The position numbers were made by a program, and so were the translations under genes. From assembly GCF_019976755.1 (NCBI RefSeq), contig NZ_AP023441.1, forward strand, positions 2,849,501 through 2,913,500: a DNA stretch of 64,000 bases. Direction: 5' to 3'. Under the pieces are notes generated by a model. That model was given only the letters and a program-made list of their open reading frames with translations, did not search any database and was not told the DNA's origin. Below are positions 56,361 to 64,000 of the stretch, one piece after another (the first letter of the stretch is position 1; each line of letters begins with the position of its first letter). The DNA is from Nostoc sp. MS1. Lineage in GTDB: Bacteria; Cyanobacteriota; Cyanobacteriia; Cyanobacteriales; Nostocaceae.

Positions 56361-58661
56361 TTATCTGAATTTACCTGAACTCAATATAGATGATGCGGGA
56401 AATTTAATCATAAAAGTGGTTTGACCATTGCCACTCTCAACATTAATGGAGCCGCCTAAATGCTTGATCATTTGTTTAACTAATGCCATTTCCAAGCCAG
56501 TACCGCTATATTTCCAAGGGTCTTTGTCGGAAATATGATAGAAAGGCTCGAAGATGCGCGATCGCACATCATGAGGAATTTCTAATCCAGAATTGCTTAT
56601 ACTCAATTGCATAGCGTCTGCGGTGAGTTGGGCGGAGACTGTAATTGATTCACCCGCAGGAGTATATTTACAGGTATGGGTAAGTAATTCGGTAACAATA
56701 CGTTCCAGTTCGGTAATATCAGTTTCTAAACGTGGCAGTCCTGGTTCAATAATTAAGTTGAGTTCCTGTCTTTGACAACTGGTGAGGTCGTGAAAAGACT
56801 CAACGATAGGAGGAAGCCAGGTTTGGAGGTCGATAGAAATGAGTGTAGGGGGTTCTGGTTGGGCTTGTAAATAAGTCAGTGTCAACAGATCATTAATTAG
56901 TTCGCTTTCTCTACCGCATTCGCTATGGAGAATTTGCAAAAGCTGGGGGACGACTTCATCTAATGTACTTGTGGGAGATAGAAGGCTTTCGAGAGTTTGC
57001 GCTGCTAGGCTAATGCTAGTTATTGGTATCCGCAATTTTTGAGAGAGTTTTTTGAGAAATGTATTGGTGAGGTTTTCTCGCTGTTCTAATTTTTGCAGTC
57101 TTGCTTGAGTGGTTGCGTCTAACCTTGCTTGGCGAATAGCGATCGCACAATGATTTGCTAAAGTTTTTACTAGGCATATTTCCGCTTCATCAAACATCTG
57201 TTGTGTTGGTCGAACCAGCCAAAGATTACCTAACATCCCCTGTCCATCAAAAATTGGACAAGCTAGTTGAGTGATGACTAATAACTGGGGATGCCAACCA
57301 GGTACAATTTCTATTGTGTGGAAGTTTTGTTTTTGTAAAAGTGGTTGATAAATTTCGCTTAAGTCTGCAATTTGCTTAGTTAAACCTTTGTATGTGGGTT
57401 TAGTAGTTGAGTATTCATGAATGACATTAGCACAGGTGTAGTCAGGGTGATAAAGTTCGATATAGCAGGATTCTAGTTGAAATAAATTGGCTAATTCTTG
57501 CGTAACTGTTGCTAGAATTTGTTTTTCATTACAGCGTTCGCCTTCGGCGGGGAGTAGCCCATCGCGGATTTTCTCTGTTATGTGCAGAACTAGAGCCTGA
57601 AACTTTTGAGACTGGTGTAACTGGTCTTTCTGCTCCTGTTTATGAGAATCTAGTTTAGTTTGTAGTTGTTTTATTTGTTGTTGTAGTTTGGTCTGCTGGA
57701 TAGCGACACTTAATTGTGTTGATATTTGCTTGACTAAATCAACTTCTATCTGCTGCCATTGATGAGGTTCATCACAATACTGGGCAATTAATAGCCCCCA
57801 TAAGTCTTTGTGTAAGTTAACGGGTACAACTAAATTAGCCCTCACCTGCATAGAAGCAAGGAACTCTCTTTGACAAGATTTCACTCTGGCTGCGTAGATA
57901 TCTTCAATAATTTCCAAACAACATCGCCCCTGGCTTTGGTGATATTTGCCGTTTAAGCAAGGATCACGAAAACTTTTACCCAAAAGCGGAATATCAGGAA
58001 ATACAGTTGATTCCGCCACAACAGTACCATTGTTCTCAGACTTGATTTTATAGATGAGGATGCGATCGCAGTTTAAACACTGGCGTAAATCTTGAGCAAT
58101 TTGATCTAAAATCCTGTCTAAATCCAAGGATTCTTGAATTTTCTGAGCAATTGCCGCTAAAATTCCTGCGCCTTGGGCTTGAATTTCTCTGGCTTGCACT
58201 AACTGTTTTGTGGCAGTAATGTTACTACTAGTGCCAATCAAGCGATAAATTCTGGAATTGCCATCTCGTAGTGGTGTGAGAGTTGTATTCCACCAAGTAG
58301 TTACTCCCTGAAACTGCAAGCATTGTTCATAGGAAATCGTTTTGCCAAAGCGCACACAGTCATTGTAGTGTTGACGTACCTTCACCGCATCAACAGCCGT
58401 TAAAATCTCCTCTGGTTTTTTGCCCCGCAACTCTTCCGATTTAATACCCAACCATCTTTCATGAGTAGGATTGAGTGCCACATACTGAAAGTCTCCATCT
58501 TCCAGTACATCCACTACAAATATAGATGTCTGCATAGAATTATACATACTCAGTAGTAACTGTTCGCCACTACTTGGTTCATCTACCTCTGTCCCAAAAA
58601 GAATATGCTGATGCGCCTGTTCCTTCAACTTAATGGTTGAGTCTACTGGGTTGGTATTCAT
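56361..58661 (-). CDS. PAS-GAF-GAF sensor kinase homologue with degenerate kinase core
   Basis: Order: PAS domain (about 40-150, VALNPTHERWLGIKSEELRGKKPEEI), GAF domain with CLNCDRILIYKI (about 170-320), coiled coil, second GAF (about 365-510), then dimerisation and HATPase-like regions. In the H-box the phosphoacceptor His is replaced by Gln (KLSQKLRIPIT, codon near 57040). The N-box reads TELLTHTCKYTP and lacks the usual Asn pair, and the G2 box reads GTGLEMALVKQ. The fold is kept but catalysis is doubtful. A ribosome site is not obvious. It may be a pseudokinase sensor or a decaying gene. Confidence 0.8.
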   Translation of the reverse strand: MNTNPVDSTIKLKEQAHQHILFGTEVDEPSSGEQLLLSMYNSMQTSIFVVDVLEDGDFQYVALNPTHERWLGIKSEELRGKKPEEILTAVDAVKVRQHYNDCVRFGKTISYEQCLQFQGVTTWWNTTLTPLRDGNSRIYRLIGTSSNITATKQLVQAREIQAQGAGILAAIAQKIQESLDLDRILDQIAQDLRQCLNCDRILIYKIKSENNGTVVAESTVFPDIPLLGKSFRDPCLNGKYHQSQGRCCLEIIEDIYAARVKSCQREFLASMQVRANLVVPVNLHKDLWGLLIAQYCDEPHQWQQIEVDLVKQISTQLSVAIQQTKLQQQIKQLQTKLDSHKQEQKDQLHQSQKFQALVLHITEKIRDGLLPAEGERCNEKQILATVTQELANLFQLESCYIELYHPDYTCANVIHEYSTTKPTYKGLTKQIADLSEIYQPLLQKQNFHTIEIVPGWHPQLLVITQLACPIFDGQGMLGNLWLVRPTQQMFDEAEICLVKTLANHCAIAIRQARLDATTQARLQKLEQRENLTNTFLKKLSQKLRIPITSISLAAQTLESLLSPTSTLDEVVPQLLQILHSECGRESELINDLLTLTYLQAQPEPPTLISIDLQTWLPPIVESFHDLTSCQRQELNLIIEPGLPRLETDITELERIVTELLTHTCKYTPAGESITVSAQLTADAMQLSISNSGLEIPHDVRSRIFEPFYHISDKDPWKYSGTGLEMALVKQMIKHLGGSINVESGNGQTTFMIKFPASSILSSGKFR

Positions 58662-59058
58662 GCGAGAGTCCCTGTCTGGTGTTACTGGGTTATATAGGCG
58701 CGTTCTCTCGAAATTTCCTGGTAGAAAATGCTTTTTAGCGCCTAAAGTAAAGATTTGTTAGACTTTCCTGATGATATTTTGATCTTTCTTTATTTCTTAC
58801 CAGAAATCTCAGAAAGTTAATAGCGGTATGATAAAAAAATACTGCTAGTCAATGCCTAAAACACATTTGCAGGCTACTGTATTTTTACTGAAGTTTATTA
58901 TTAAGATTAATTAAGATTGTTGCATAACTTTAATTCAATTTTAATTGAAAATTAATTTACGTCATATTTCTTGATAAAGTCATGCTTTCTTAACTTTATA
59001 TAGCAATAGGCAGATGAGGGAGACAAGGAAGCAGAGGAGAATAACTTTTGACTATGGA
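58662..59058. other. AT-rich intergenic region
   Basis: About 400 bp upstream of the sensor kinase gene. It contains the kinase promoter region by position and, at its far end (59044-59085), TGACTAATGACTAATGAC repeats. No gene recognised. Confidence 0.4.
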
Positions 59059-59084
59059 CTAATGACTAATGACTAATGACCAAA

Positions 59085-59639
59085 TTACTTCACTAACCGA
59101 TAAGCATTGATACCCGTGAGAATGGCGACTATCAGCCAAGTAATGCCTAATCCTACAACTTCGCCTAAAAATAAGCGTGACAAGCGGTGCAAGATAAAAC
59201 CTAGTGTAGTACCTATCGGGATAGCGATCGCCCAACTGCAACAATTCACTAATACCCATTGCCAAGCCCAAGGGACTGGCTGACGAATTGCTAACCATTG
59301 GGCTAGTCCGATACTCAAACCACCGATAAAACCGGATCTAATCCCATTGAGCAGGCGTAGGGGGAAAATATCTATGGAGGGTATAATCCAACCAATAGCA
59401 CCTACACCAATTGCTGTTACTGCTACCCAAGCCACCGACGTAAACAAAACCCATTTGAGTATAGAGATATTTTCTTTGAGGAGCAAGCTTTGAGGTAGTG
59501 CGATCGCTAATCCACCAATAGCAGCTTGTACCATACCAATCTCTGGCTGTTCAGCAATTTCTAGCCAAAACAAACTACCCAAAAACCCACCACAAGTAGC
59601 AACAGTCCACAGCAAGATAAATTTTAACGGTGTTTTCAT
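59085..59639 (-). CDS. Hypothetical membrane protein
   Basis: A 184-residue protein with about five or six hydrophobic segments rich in Gly, beginning FILLWTVATCGGFLGSLFWLEIAEQP. The repeated pattern GGLAIALPQSLLLKE and GGLSIGLAQWLAIRQ recurs in the 61.1-61.7-kb protein (FLGFGQGIALKKLLK, LIGLSQAIIMQWSIK), so the two are distant paralogues. Function unknown. It follows the glycosidase-like gene by 9 bp and is probably cotranscribed. Confidence 0.7.
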   Translation of the reverse strand: MKTPLKFILLWTVATCGGFLGSLFWLEIAEQPEIGMVQAAIGGLAIALPQSLLLKENISILKWVLFTSVAWVAVTAIGVGAIGWIIPSIDIFPLRLLNGIRSGFIGGLSIGLAQWLAIRQPVPWAWQWVLVNCCSWAIAIPIGTTLGFILHRLSRLFLGEVVGLGITWLIVAILTGINAYRLVK

Positions 59640-59648
59640 CTGGGTATG

Positions 59649-60914
59649 TCAGTTATCAGATGATGTTAACTGTTCACTGTTAACTGGTGCTAGAGGCCTA
59701 GCGGCTTTAGCACTGAACATTTTTTGAAAAACCTGACGACGGTAAGGGGGTGACTCTGGAGTGATGTAACCCCACAGACTTTCCCAGTAAAAAAAAGAGA
59801 TACCAAAAAAAGAGCGATCGCGCACAGCTTGTACTTGTTTTTTAATTTGGTCAATCTTAACAGGAGTTTGCCAAGTTCCTGTTGATATGCCAATAGCCAC
59901 AGGAATTTTAGTCCGGGCAAACTTGACGGCTGGTTGTTCTAATTCAGTTACAAAACTACTTATATTGTTGCGATACACTTGTAAAACTAACTCATCAATC
60001 AGACGTTTTTTCACCCAGGTTGACCAATCTTGTAAATAATATTTGTATGCAAAATATTGAGAATTGGGTGCAAGAGATATTTTAGCATTAGGTTTCAAGT
60101 CTTTTACAACCTGATGTATTTCTGTCATGAAACGAGTAATTTTGCTAGCACGCCAACTCATCCATTCTGAGTCAAAGGTGTTTTTAGGAGGGCTTTTTCC
60201 TTGATGTTCTTCTTGATAAAGTTTTATGGTGTATGGGTCATAGCCAAATTGTACTGGCATACCAAAATGGTCATCAAATTGGATACCTTCAACATCATAA
60301 TTAGTAATAACTTCTGTAATTAGCGCTAAGATAAATTGTTGAACTTCTGGATGTAAAGGATTGAGCCAGACTAGCTTATTTGTGGGGTCATTATCACTTT
60401 CTTCTGGTAGCATTTCACTAATAGATATAACGCCACCTTGACCATTTGTTAACCACTCAGGGTGACGTTTAGCTATAGCTGAATTAGGGGGAGCCATGAA
60501 ACCATATTCAAACCAAGGAATTACACTTATACTTTTCGGTTTGGCAAGTTTAATTAACTTGGCTAAAACGTCTTGTCCTCCGTGCATTAAGTTCAGCAGG
60601 GGTTGAGTGTCGTCACCTATCACAGATTTAGCTGTAGCACTCTTGTAAAATGTATGACCCCGATTCCAAACTACAGGATAAAGTGTATTAAAGTTAAGTG
60701 CAGATAATTGCTCAATAGCACGATCTATACCCCAAGGTACAAAGAGTACACCACTAGCAACATTAGTTAACCAAACTCCTCGAATTTCTGTTGTAGTTGG
60801 TACACTGCTTTTTTGTTCATAATTAGGCAATGAAGGGACAGACAATCCTGTTAAATACAATATTAATTGTACAAACAGTAAGTACGAAAAAAACAGTTTT
60901 GCCAACCGAGTCAT
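59649..60914 (-). CDS. GHL10 (DUF187) family glycoside hydrolase-like protein
   Basis: The N-terminal signal sequence (LFFSYLLFVQLILYLTGL) is followed by a TIM-barrel of the GHL10 family: TEIRGVWLTNVASGVLF, FNTLYPVVWNRGHTFY, ISVIPWFEYGFM, VEGIQFDDHFGMP with candidate acidic catalytic residues, and FFYWESLWGY. Such proteins are thought to act on envelope or extracellular polysaccharide; no substrate is proven. The start ATG begins the signal peptide directly. Confidence 0.85.
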   Translation of the reverse strand: MTRLAKLFFSYLLFVQLILYLTGLSVPSLPNYEQKSSVPTTTEIRGVWLTNVASGVLFVPWGIDRAIEQLSALNFNTLYPVVWNRGHTFYKSATAKSVIGDDTQPLLNLMHGGQDVLAKLIKLAKPKSISVIPWFEYGFMAPPNSAIAKRHPEWLTNGQGGVISISEMLPEESDNDPTNKLVWLNPLHPEVQQFILALITEVITNYDVEGIQFDDHFGMPVQFGYDPYTIKLYQEEHQGKSPPKNTFDSEWMSWRASKITRFMTEIHQVVKDLKPNAKISLAPNSQYFAYKYYLQDWSTWVKKRLIDELVLQVYRNNISSFVTELEQPAVKFARTKIPVAIGISTGTWQTPVKIDQIKKQVQAVRDRSFFGISFFYWESLWGYITPESPPYRRQVFQKMFSAKAARPLAPVNSEQLTSSDN

Positions 60915-61085
60915 GAGAGGGTCTAACTTCGCCGGGAAGATGGGATAGGAATTACGGAATAAGTTAGTATACCCTCAAAATATTTACAAATAACGTCATC
61001 TATGTATCAATAATTTAAACTGTATTAATTGATGATGAGCTTGCTTTATTGATAGAAATTACACATTTGGCGAAAAAAGTTAGTG

Positions 61086-61745
61086 TCAAATATCATTTTT
61101 TAATAAATTTGGTAAAAATAAAATAGTTATATAACCATAAATCAGTCCGGTAGATGCACTAATTGGTATAGGTGCAAATATTAAGTAAATTAGAACTCCT
61201 AAACCACCGCCAGTTAACGCTGCGCCAATTGAAATTATGAGAAAAAATAGACCTACACCAACTAAAACACTAGCTAAAATGCTGAGAATATGAGCAAGTA
61301 ACCATTGGGAAATTTTTTTGATAGACCACTGCATGATTATTGCCTGAGAAAGCCCGATGAGAAATAGGATTAGAGATAGGTTAAAAACTAACATCTGAGG
61401 CGTTAAATTACCATTTACATTAGTCCATAGACTAGTTACTTGGCCACCTATACCAAATCCAATAGTTGTTGCCAAAATCCATTTAATAGTAAGCTGACGT
61501 ATATTTGTAGATAATCCCTGTTTTTTTAATAACTTTTTTAAAGCTATACCTTGACCGAAGCCGAGAAATAATCCTGCGATCGCACTAGGCAAAAAGTTTA
61601 TCAGTCCTTTGTTAGTAACTAAAAATGGGACATTATAGATAGCAGTAATAGCCAAAATCGCAGCAGCTAATCCAGCAACTAGCCCTATAGTAGTTCCTAA
61701 TATCCAAGAAAAGTTAAGCTTATCTTTTTTCTCGCCAAAGTACAT
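61086..61745 (-). CDS. Hypothetical membrane protein
   Basis: A 219-residue protein with about six Gly-rich membrane segments, beginning ILGTTIGLVAGLAAAILAITAIY. It contains internal repeats of the type FLGFGQGIALKKLLKKQG and WILATTIGFGIGG, shared in pattern with the protein encoded at 59.1-59.6 kb. Function unknown. Next to it on the same strand is the GHL10 gene, 170 bp downstream. Confidence 0.7.
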   Translation of the reverse strand: MYFGEKKDKLNFSWILGTTIGLVAGLAAAILAITAIYNVPFLVTNKGLINFLPSAIAGLFLGFGQGIALKKLLKKQGLSTNIRQLTIKWILATTIGFGIGGQVTSLWTNVNGNLTPQMLVFNLSLILFLIGLSQAIIMQWSIKKISQWLLAHILSILASVLVGVGLFFLIISIGAALTGGGLGVLIYLIFAPIPISASTGLIYGYITILFLPNLLKNDI

Positions 61746-61896
61746 AGATAAATGTAGAGACTCAATAGAGTTTTTATATTATAGATAAATTTAATGTATG
61801 GTTTTACACGTAAAATTTTAATTTTTTAGATTCTTAAAAAATTAAGGGCTTTAGCCCTTATTACGAACAATATATTATGTTGTTAATTGATGAGTG

Positions 61897-63375
61897 TTAA
61901 AATCTTTCTACTCCCTCAAACTGTTGATTTTTGATGACATTTGCAGCTTCGCCACAAGTGCGTGGGGTAGGGAATATCTTCCCAGGATTTGCTAAACCTT
62001 GGGGATTAAATACCTGTCTTACCCATTGCATAGTTTCTAAATCGGCATTACTAAACATATCTGGCATGTAACATTTTTTATCAGCTCCAATACCATGTTC
62101 CCCAGAAATGCTACCGCCAACTCTCACGCAAAGTTTGAGAATTTCACCTCCTAACTCTTCGACTTTCTCCAATGCACCATGCACAGCATTATCAAAGAGA
62201 ATTAACGGATGCAGATTACCATCACCAGCGTGAAATACATTGGCAATTGGATAACCAAACTTCTGACTTAATGCCTCAATCTCTTGCAAAACATAAGGTA
62301 ATTGAGTCCGAGGAATTACCCCATCTTGCACATAATAATCTGGGCTTAAATGACCAGCAGCCGCAAACGCAGCTTTACGCCCTTTCCATAATTTCAATCT
62401 AGTTTCTGGGTCACTAGCACAAGTCACACTCCGCGCACCATTCTTTTTACAAATATCGGTGACACGTTGTTTATTCACCTCAACTTCGACTTCTAAACCA
62501 TCAATTTCCACTAACAAAATCGCCGTAGCATCACGAGGATAACAATTAGTAGCAACAACATCCTCCACCGCGTTAATACTAACGTTATCCATCATTTCCA
62601 TCCCACCAGGAATTATCCCGGCACTGATAATGTCAGAAACAGCCGCCCCAGCCGCCTCCACGCTGGTAAAATCTGCTAATAACACACAGATTGATTCTGC
62701 ACTTTTGAGAATACGTAAGGTAATTTCTGTAGCAATTCCTAAAGTCCCTTCTGAACCGACAAATATACCTGTTAAATCATAACCAGGGCTTTCAGGAATT
62801 TGCCCACCCAAATCAACTATTTCCCCTTCCGGCGTAACAATTTTCAAACCCAAAACGTGGTTAGTAGTAACACCATACTTTAAACAATGCACCCCACCAG
62901 AGTTTTCCGCCACATTACCACCAATTGAACAGATAATTTGGCTAGAAGGGTCTGGTGCATAATAAAATCCCGCACCACTGACAGTTTGTGTTACCCAACT
63001 GTTAATCACTCCTGGCTGTACTACAATGCGCTGATTATCTAAATCTACGCTAAGAATTTGCCGCATGAGTGACGTAACAATTAATACTGAGTCTTTCGAT
63101 GGTAACGCCCCACCAGATAAACCAGTTCCAGAACCGCGTGCAATGAAAGGTACAGCATACTGATTACATATTTTTACTACCGCCGCCACTTGTTCAGTAG
63201 TTCTAGGTAACACCGCCACAGCCGGACGCTGACGGTAGCTAGTCAAACCATCACACTCGTAGGTGATAAGTTCTTCTCGGCGTTGGACTACGCCTTTTGT
63301 ACCAAGCACAGCCTCAAAGGCTTTAATTATGGGTTTCCAGTTACGTTGTTTTTTATCTTGGTCTTGGATAAGCAT
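61897..63375 (-). CDS. glcD: FAD-linked oxidase, glycolate oxidase/dehydrogenase GlcD type
   Basis: FAD-dependent 2-hydroxyacid dehydrogenase of the vanillyl-alcohol-oxidase fold. The PP-loop and FAD-binding segment VPFIARGSGTGLSGGALP is intact, as are DPSSQIICSIGGNVAENSGGVHCLKYG, the C-terminal FHAGDGNLHPLILFD and GSISGEHGIGADKK. It likely oxidises glycolate or lactate to the oxoacid, which would link with glycine metabolism from gcv genes 6 kb away, though they are separate units. Length 492 is normal for GlcD. Confidence 0.85.
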   Translation of the reverse strand: MLIQDQDKKQRNWKPIIKAFEAVLGTKGVVQRREELITYECDGLTSYRQRPAVAVLPRTTEQVAAVVKICNQYAVPFIARGSGTGLSGGALPSKDSVLIVTSLMRQILSVDLDNQRIVVQPGVINSWVTQTVSGAGFYYAPDPSSQIICSIGGNVAENSGGVHCLKYGVTTNHVLGLKIVTPEGEIVDLGGQIPESPGYDLTGIFVGSEGTLGIATEITLRILKSAESICVLLADFTSVEAAGAAVSDIISAGIIPGGMEMMDNVSINAVEDVVATNCYPRDATAILLVEIDGLEVEVEVNKQRVTDICKKNGARSVTCASDPETRLKLWKGRKAAFAAAGHLSPDYYVQDGVIPRTQLPYVLQEIEALSQKFGYPIANVFHAGDGNLHPLILFDNAVHGALEKVEELGGEILKLCVRVGGSISGEHGIGADKKCYMPDMFSNADLETMQWVRQVFNPQGLANPGKIFPTPRTCGEAANVIKNQQFEGVERF

Positions 63376-63598
63376 AGATTTTTATTTAACTACCGGGTGG
63401 AGGAGTTTAATTAGTATATGTTGTAAGAATAACAGTTTCAGGCGATGAAAGGGCAATGCCTACGGCCGCTTTGCCAACGCTCTCATCAAATCTTATGACT
63501 GGATGGCTGAAGATTGCATTGCTGCATTTTTTATTTGTTTGTGGTATTAAGTGAGTGAGAAAAACAATATTTAAAGGTTTCAATTGACGCTGGTGAAG

Positions 63599-64000
63599 TT
63601 AATAAATAAACCTTCCATTTTTATCTATATAACGTTCCTGTTTACCAATTTTTACCAGTGCCAATCCTTGAGAAAAATATTCAGCATCATCAAACTGAGG
63701 AGATATAACTAGCTTTCCAGTTTTATCGATATAGCCCCACTTGTCATCGATTTTGACTCTTGCCATCCCCTCAGAAAAGTTGAAAGTTTCATCAAATTGA
63801 GGAGATATAACTAACTTCCCTGTTTTATCGATATAGCCTAGCTTGTCATCGAGTTTGACTAATGCTAGCTCTTCAGAAAATGCCCAAGCATCATCAAACT
63901 GGAGAGGTCTCACTAGCTTACCTGTTTTATCAATATAGCCAAATTTATCACCAATCTTAACCACTGCAAGCTCTTCCTCAAAGTCCCAAGCATCATCAAA
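63599..64000 (-). CDS. WG-repeat protein (5' end beyond the window)
   Basis: Tandem repeats of about 35 residues with the pattern GYIDKTGKLVISPQFDDAxxFSEGLALVKIDDK. Three full units and partial units at both ends are visible. The reading frame continues to the window edge (FDDAWDFEEELAVVKIGDK), so the N-terminus is missing. WG repeats form beta-rich structures; their function in cyanobacteria is not established. Confidence 0.8.
   Translation of the reverse strand, partial: FDDAWDFEEELAVVKIGDKFGYIDKTGKLVRPLQFDDAWAFSEELALVKLDDKLGYIDKTGKLVISPQFDETFNFSEGMARVKIDDKWGYIDKTGKLVISPQFDDAEYFSQGLALVKIGKQERYIDKNGRFIY

Overview
The window looks like chromosome from a filamentous, heterocyst-type cyanobacterium of the Nostoc/Anabaena group. 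The evidence is: many GCGATCGC (HIP1) octamers, heptamer tandem repeats between genes (TGACTAA, TTTTGAA and GGGAGTG types), a kdp operon with a truncated kdpD, a cytochrome c6 gene whose mature product is 86 residues, and cyanobacterial protein families throughout (DUF2808, DUF2993, Uma2, lumenal pentapeptide protein, SLH-OprB porin). All assignments come from reading the sequence and from family knowledge; no database search was run.

Layout. 0-2 kb: a 5'-truncated GAF-GGDEF diguanylate cyclase and a secreted hypothetical protein. 2.2-9 kb (minus): an operon for organosulfur acquisition, in the order AprA-like flavoprotein, AprB-like ferredoxin, sulfonate-binding lipoprotein, DszC/SfnB-like monooxygenase, methyltransferase, second binding lipoprotein. 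9.9-15 kb (plus): an SLH-OprB porin, then ssuD-ssuC-ssuB. 15-20.8 kb: D-2-hydroxyacid dehydrogenase, a second DszC-like flavoprotein (minus), then class II aldolase, SsuD-like monooxygenase and GlcG-like protein. 21-24.7 kb: a VOC-family gene split into three pieces by two insertion sequences (IS982-like and IS5/IS1182-like); removing both ISs and one copy of each target duplication restores an exact 323-codon frame. 24.7-35.9 kb: M48 protease, DUF2808 protein, a decayed copy of the AprA-like flavoprotein, MFS transporter, old yellow enzyme, dehydrogenase, Uma2 nuclease, an SMI1/HEAT pair broken by a stop codon, and a toxin-antitoxin pair. 35.9-42 kb (minus): kdpA-B-G-C-D. 42-50.6 kb: FAD monooxygenase, priA, a group 2 sigma factor (probably sigE), acetyltransferase, petJ, DUF2993 protein. 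50.8-56.3 kb: pentapeptide protein and the glycine cleavage genes gcvT-gcvH-gcvP. 56.3-64 kb (minus): a degenerate sensor kinase, membrane proteins around a GHL10 glycosidase-like protein, GlcD-type oxidase and a WG-repeat protein cut by the window end.

The most striking pattern is a 36-bp dyad (two 12-bp arms resembling TAAAATACGGTA and its complement around a 12-bp, itself partly symmetric, centre). It occurs upstream of the AprA-like operon (twice, one copy with only one good arm), ssuD, the aldolase operon and the decayed flavoprotein copy. It marks these units as one probable regulon for sulfonate/sulfone use. The island encodes four probable reduced-flavin-dependent monooxygenases, one permease/ATPase pair, two detached binding proteins and its own porin, but no recognisable SsuE-type flavin reductase and no regulator. 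A second theme is the spread of intergenic short tandem repeats into coding sequence (priA, gcvP, a binding-protein leader) without breaking the frames.
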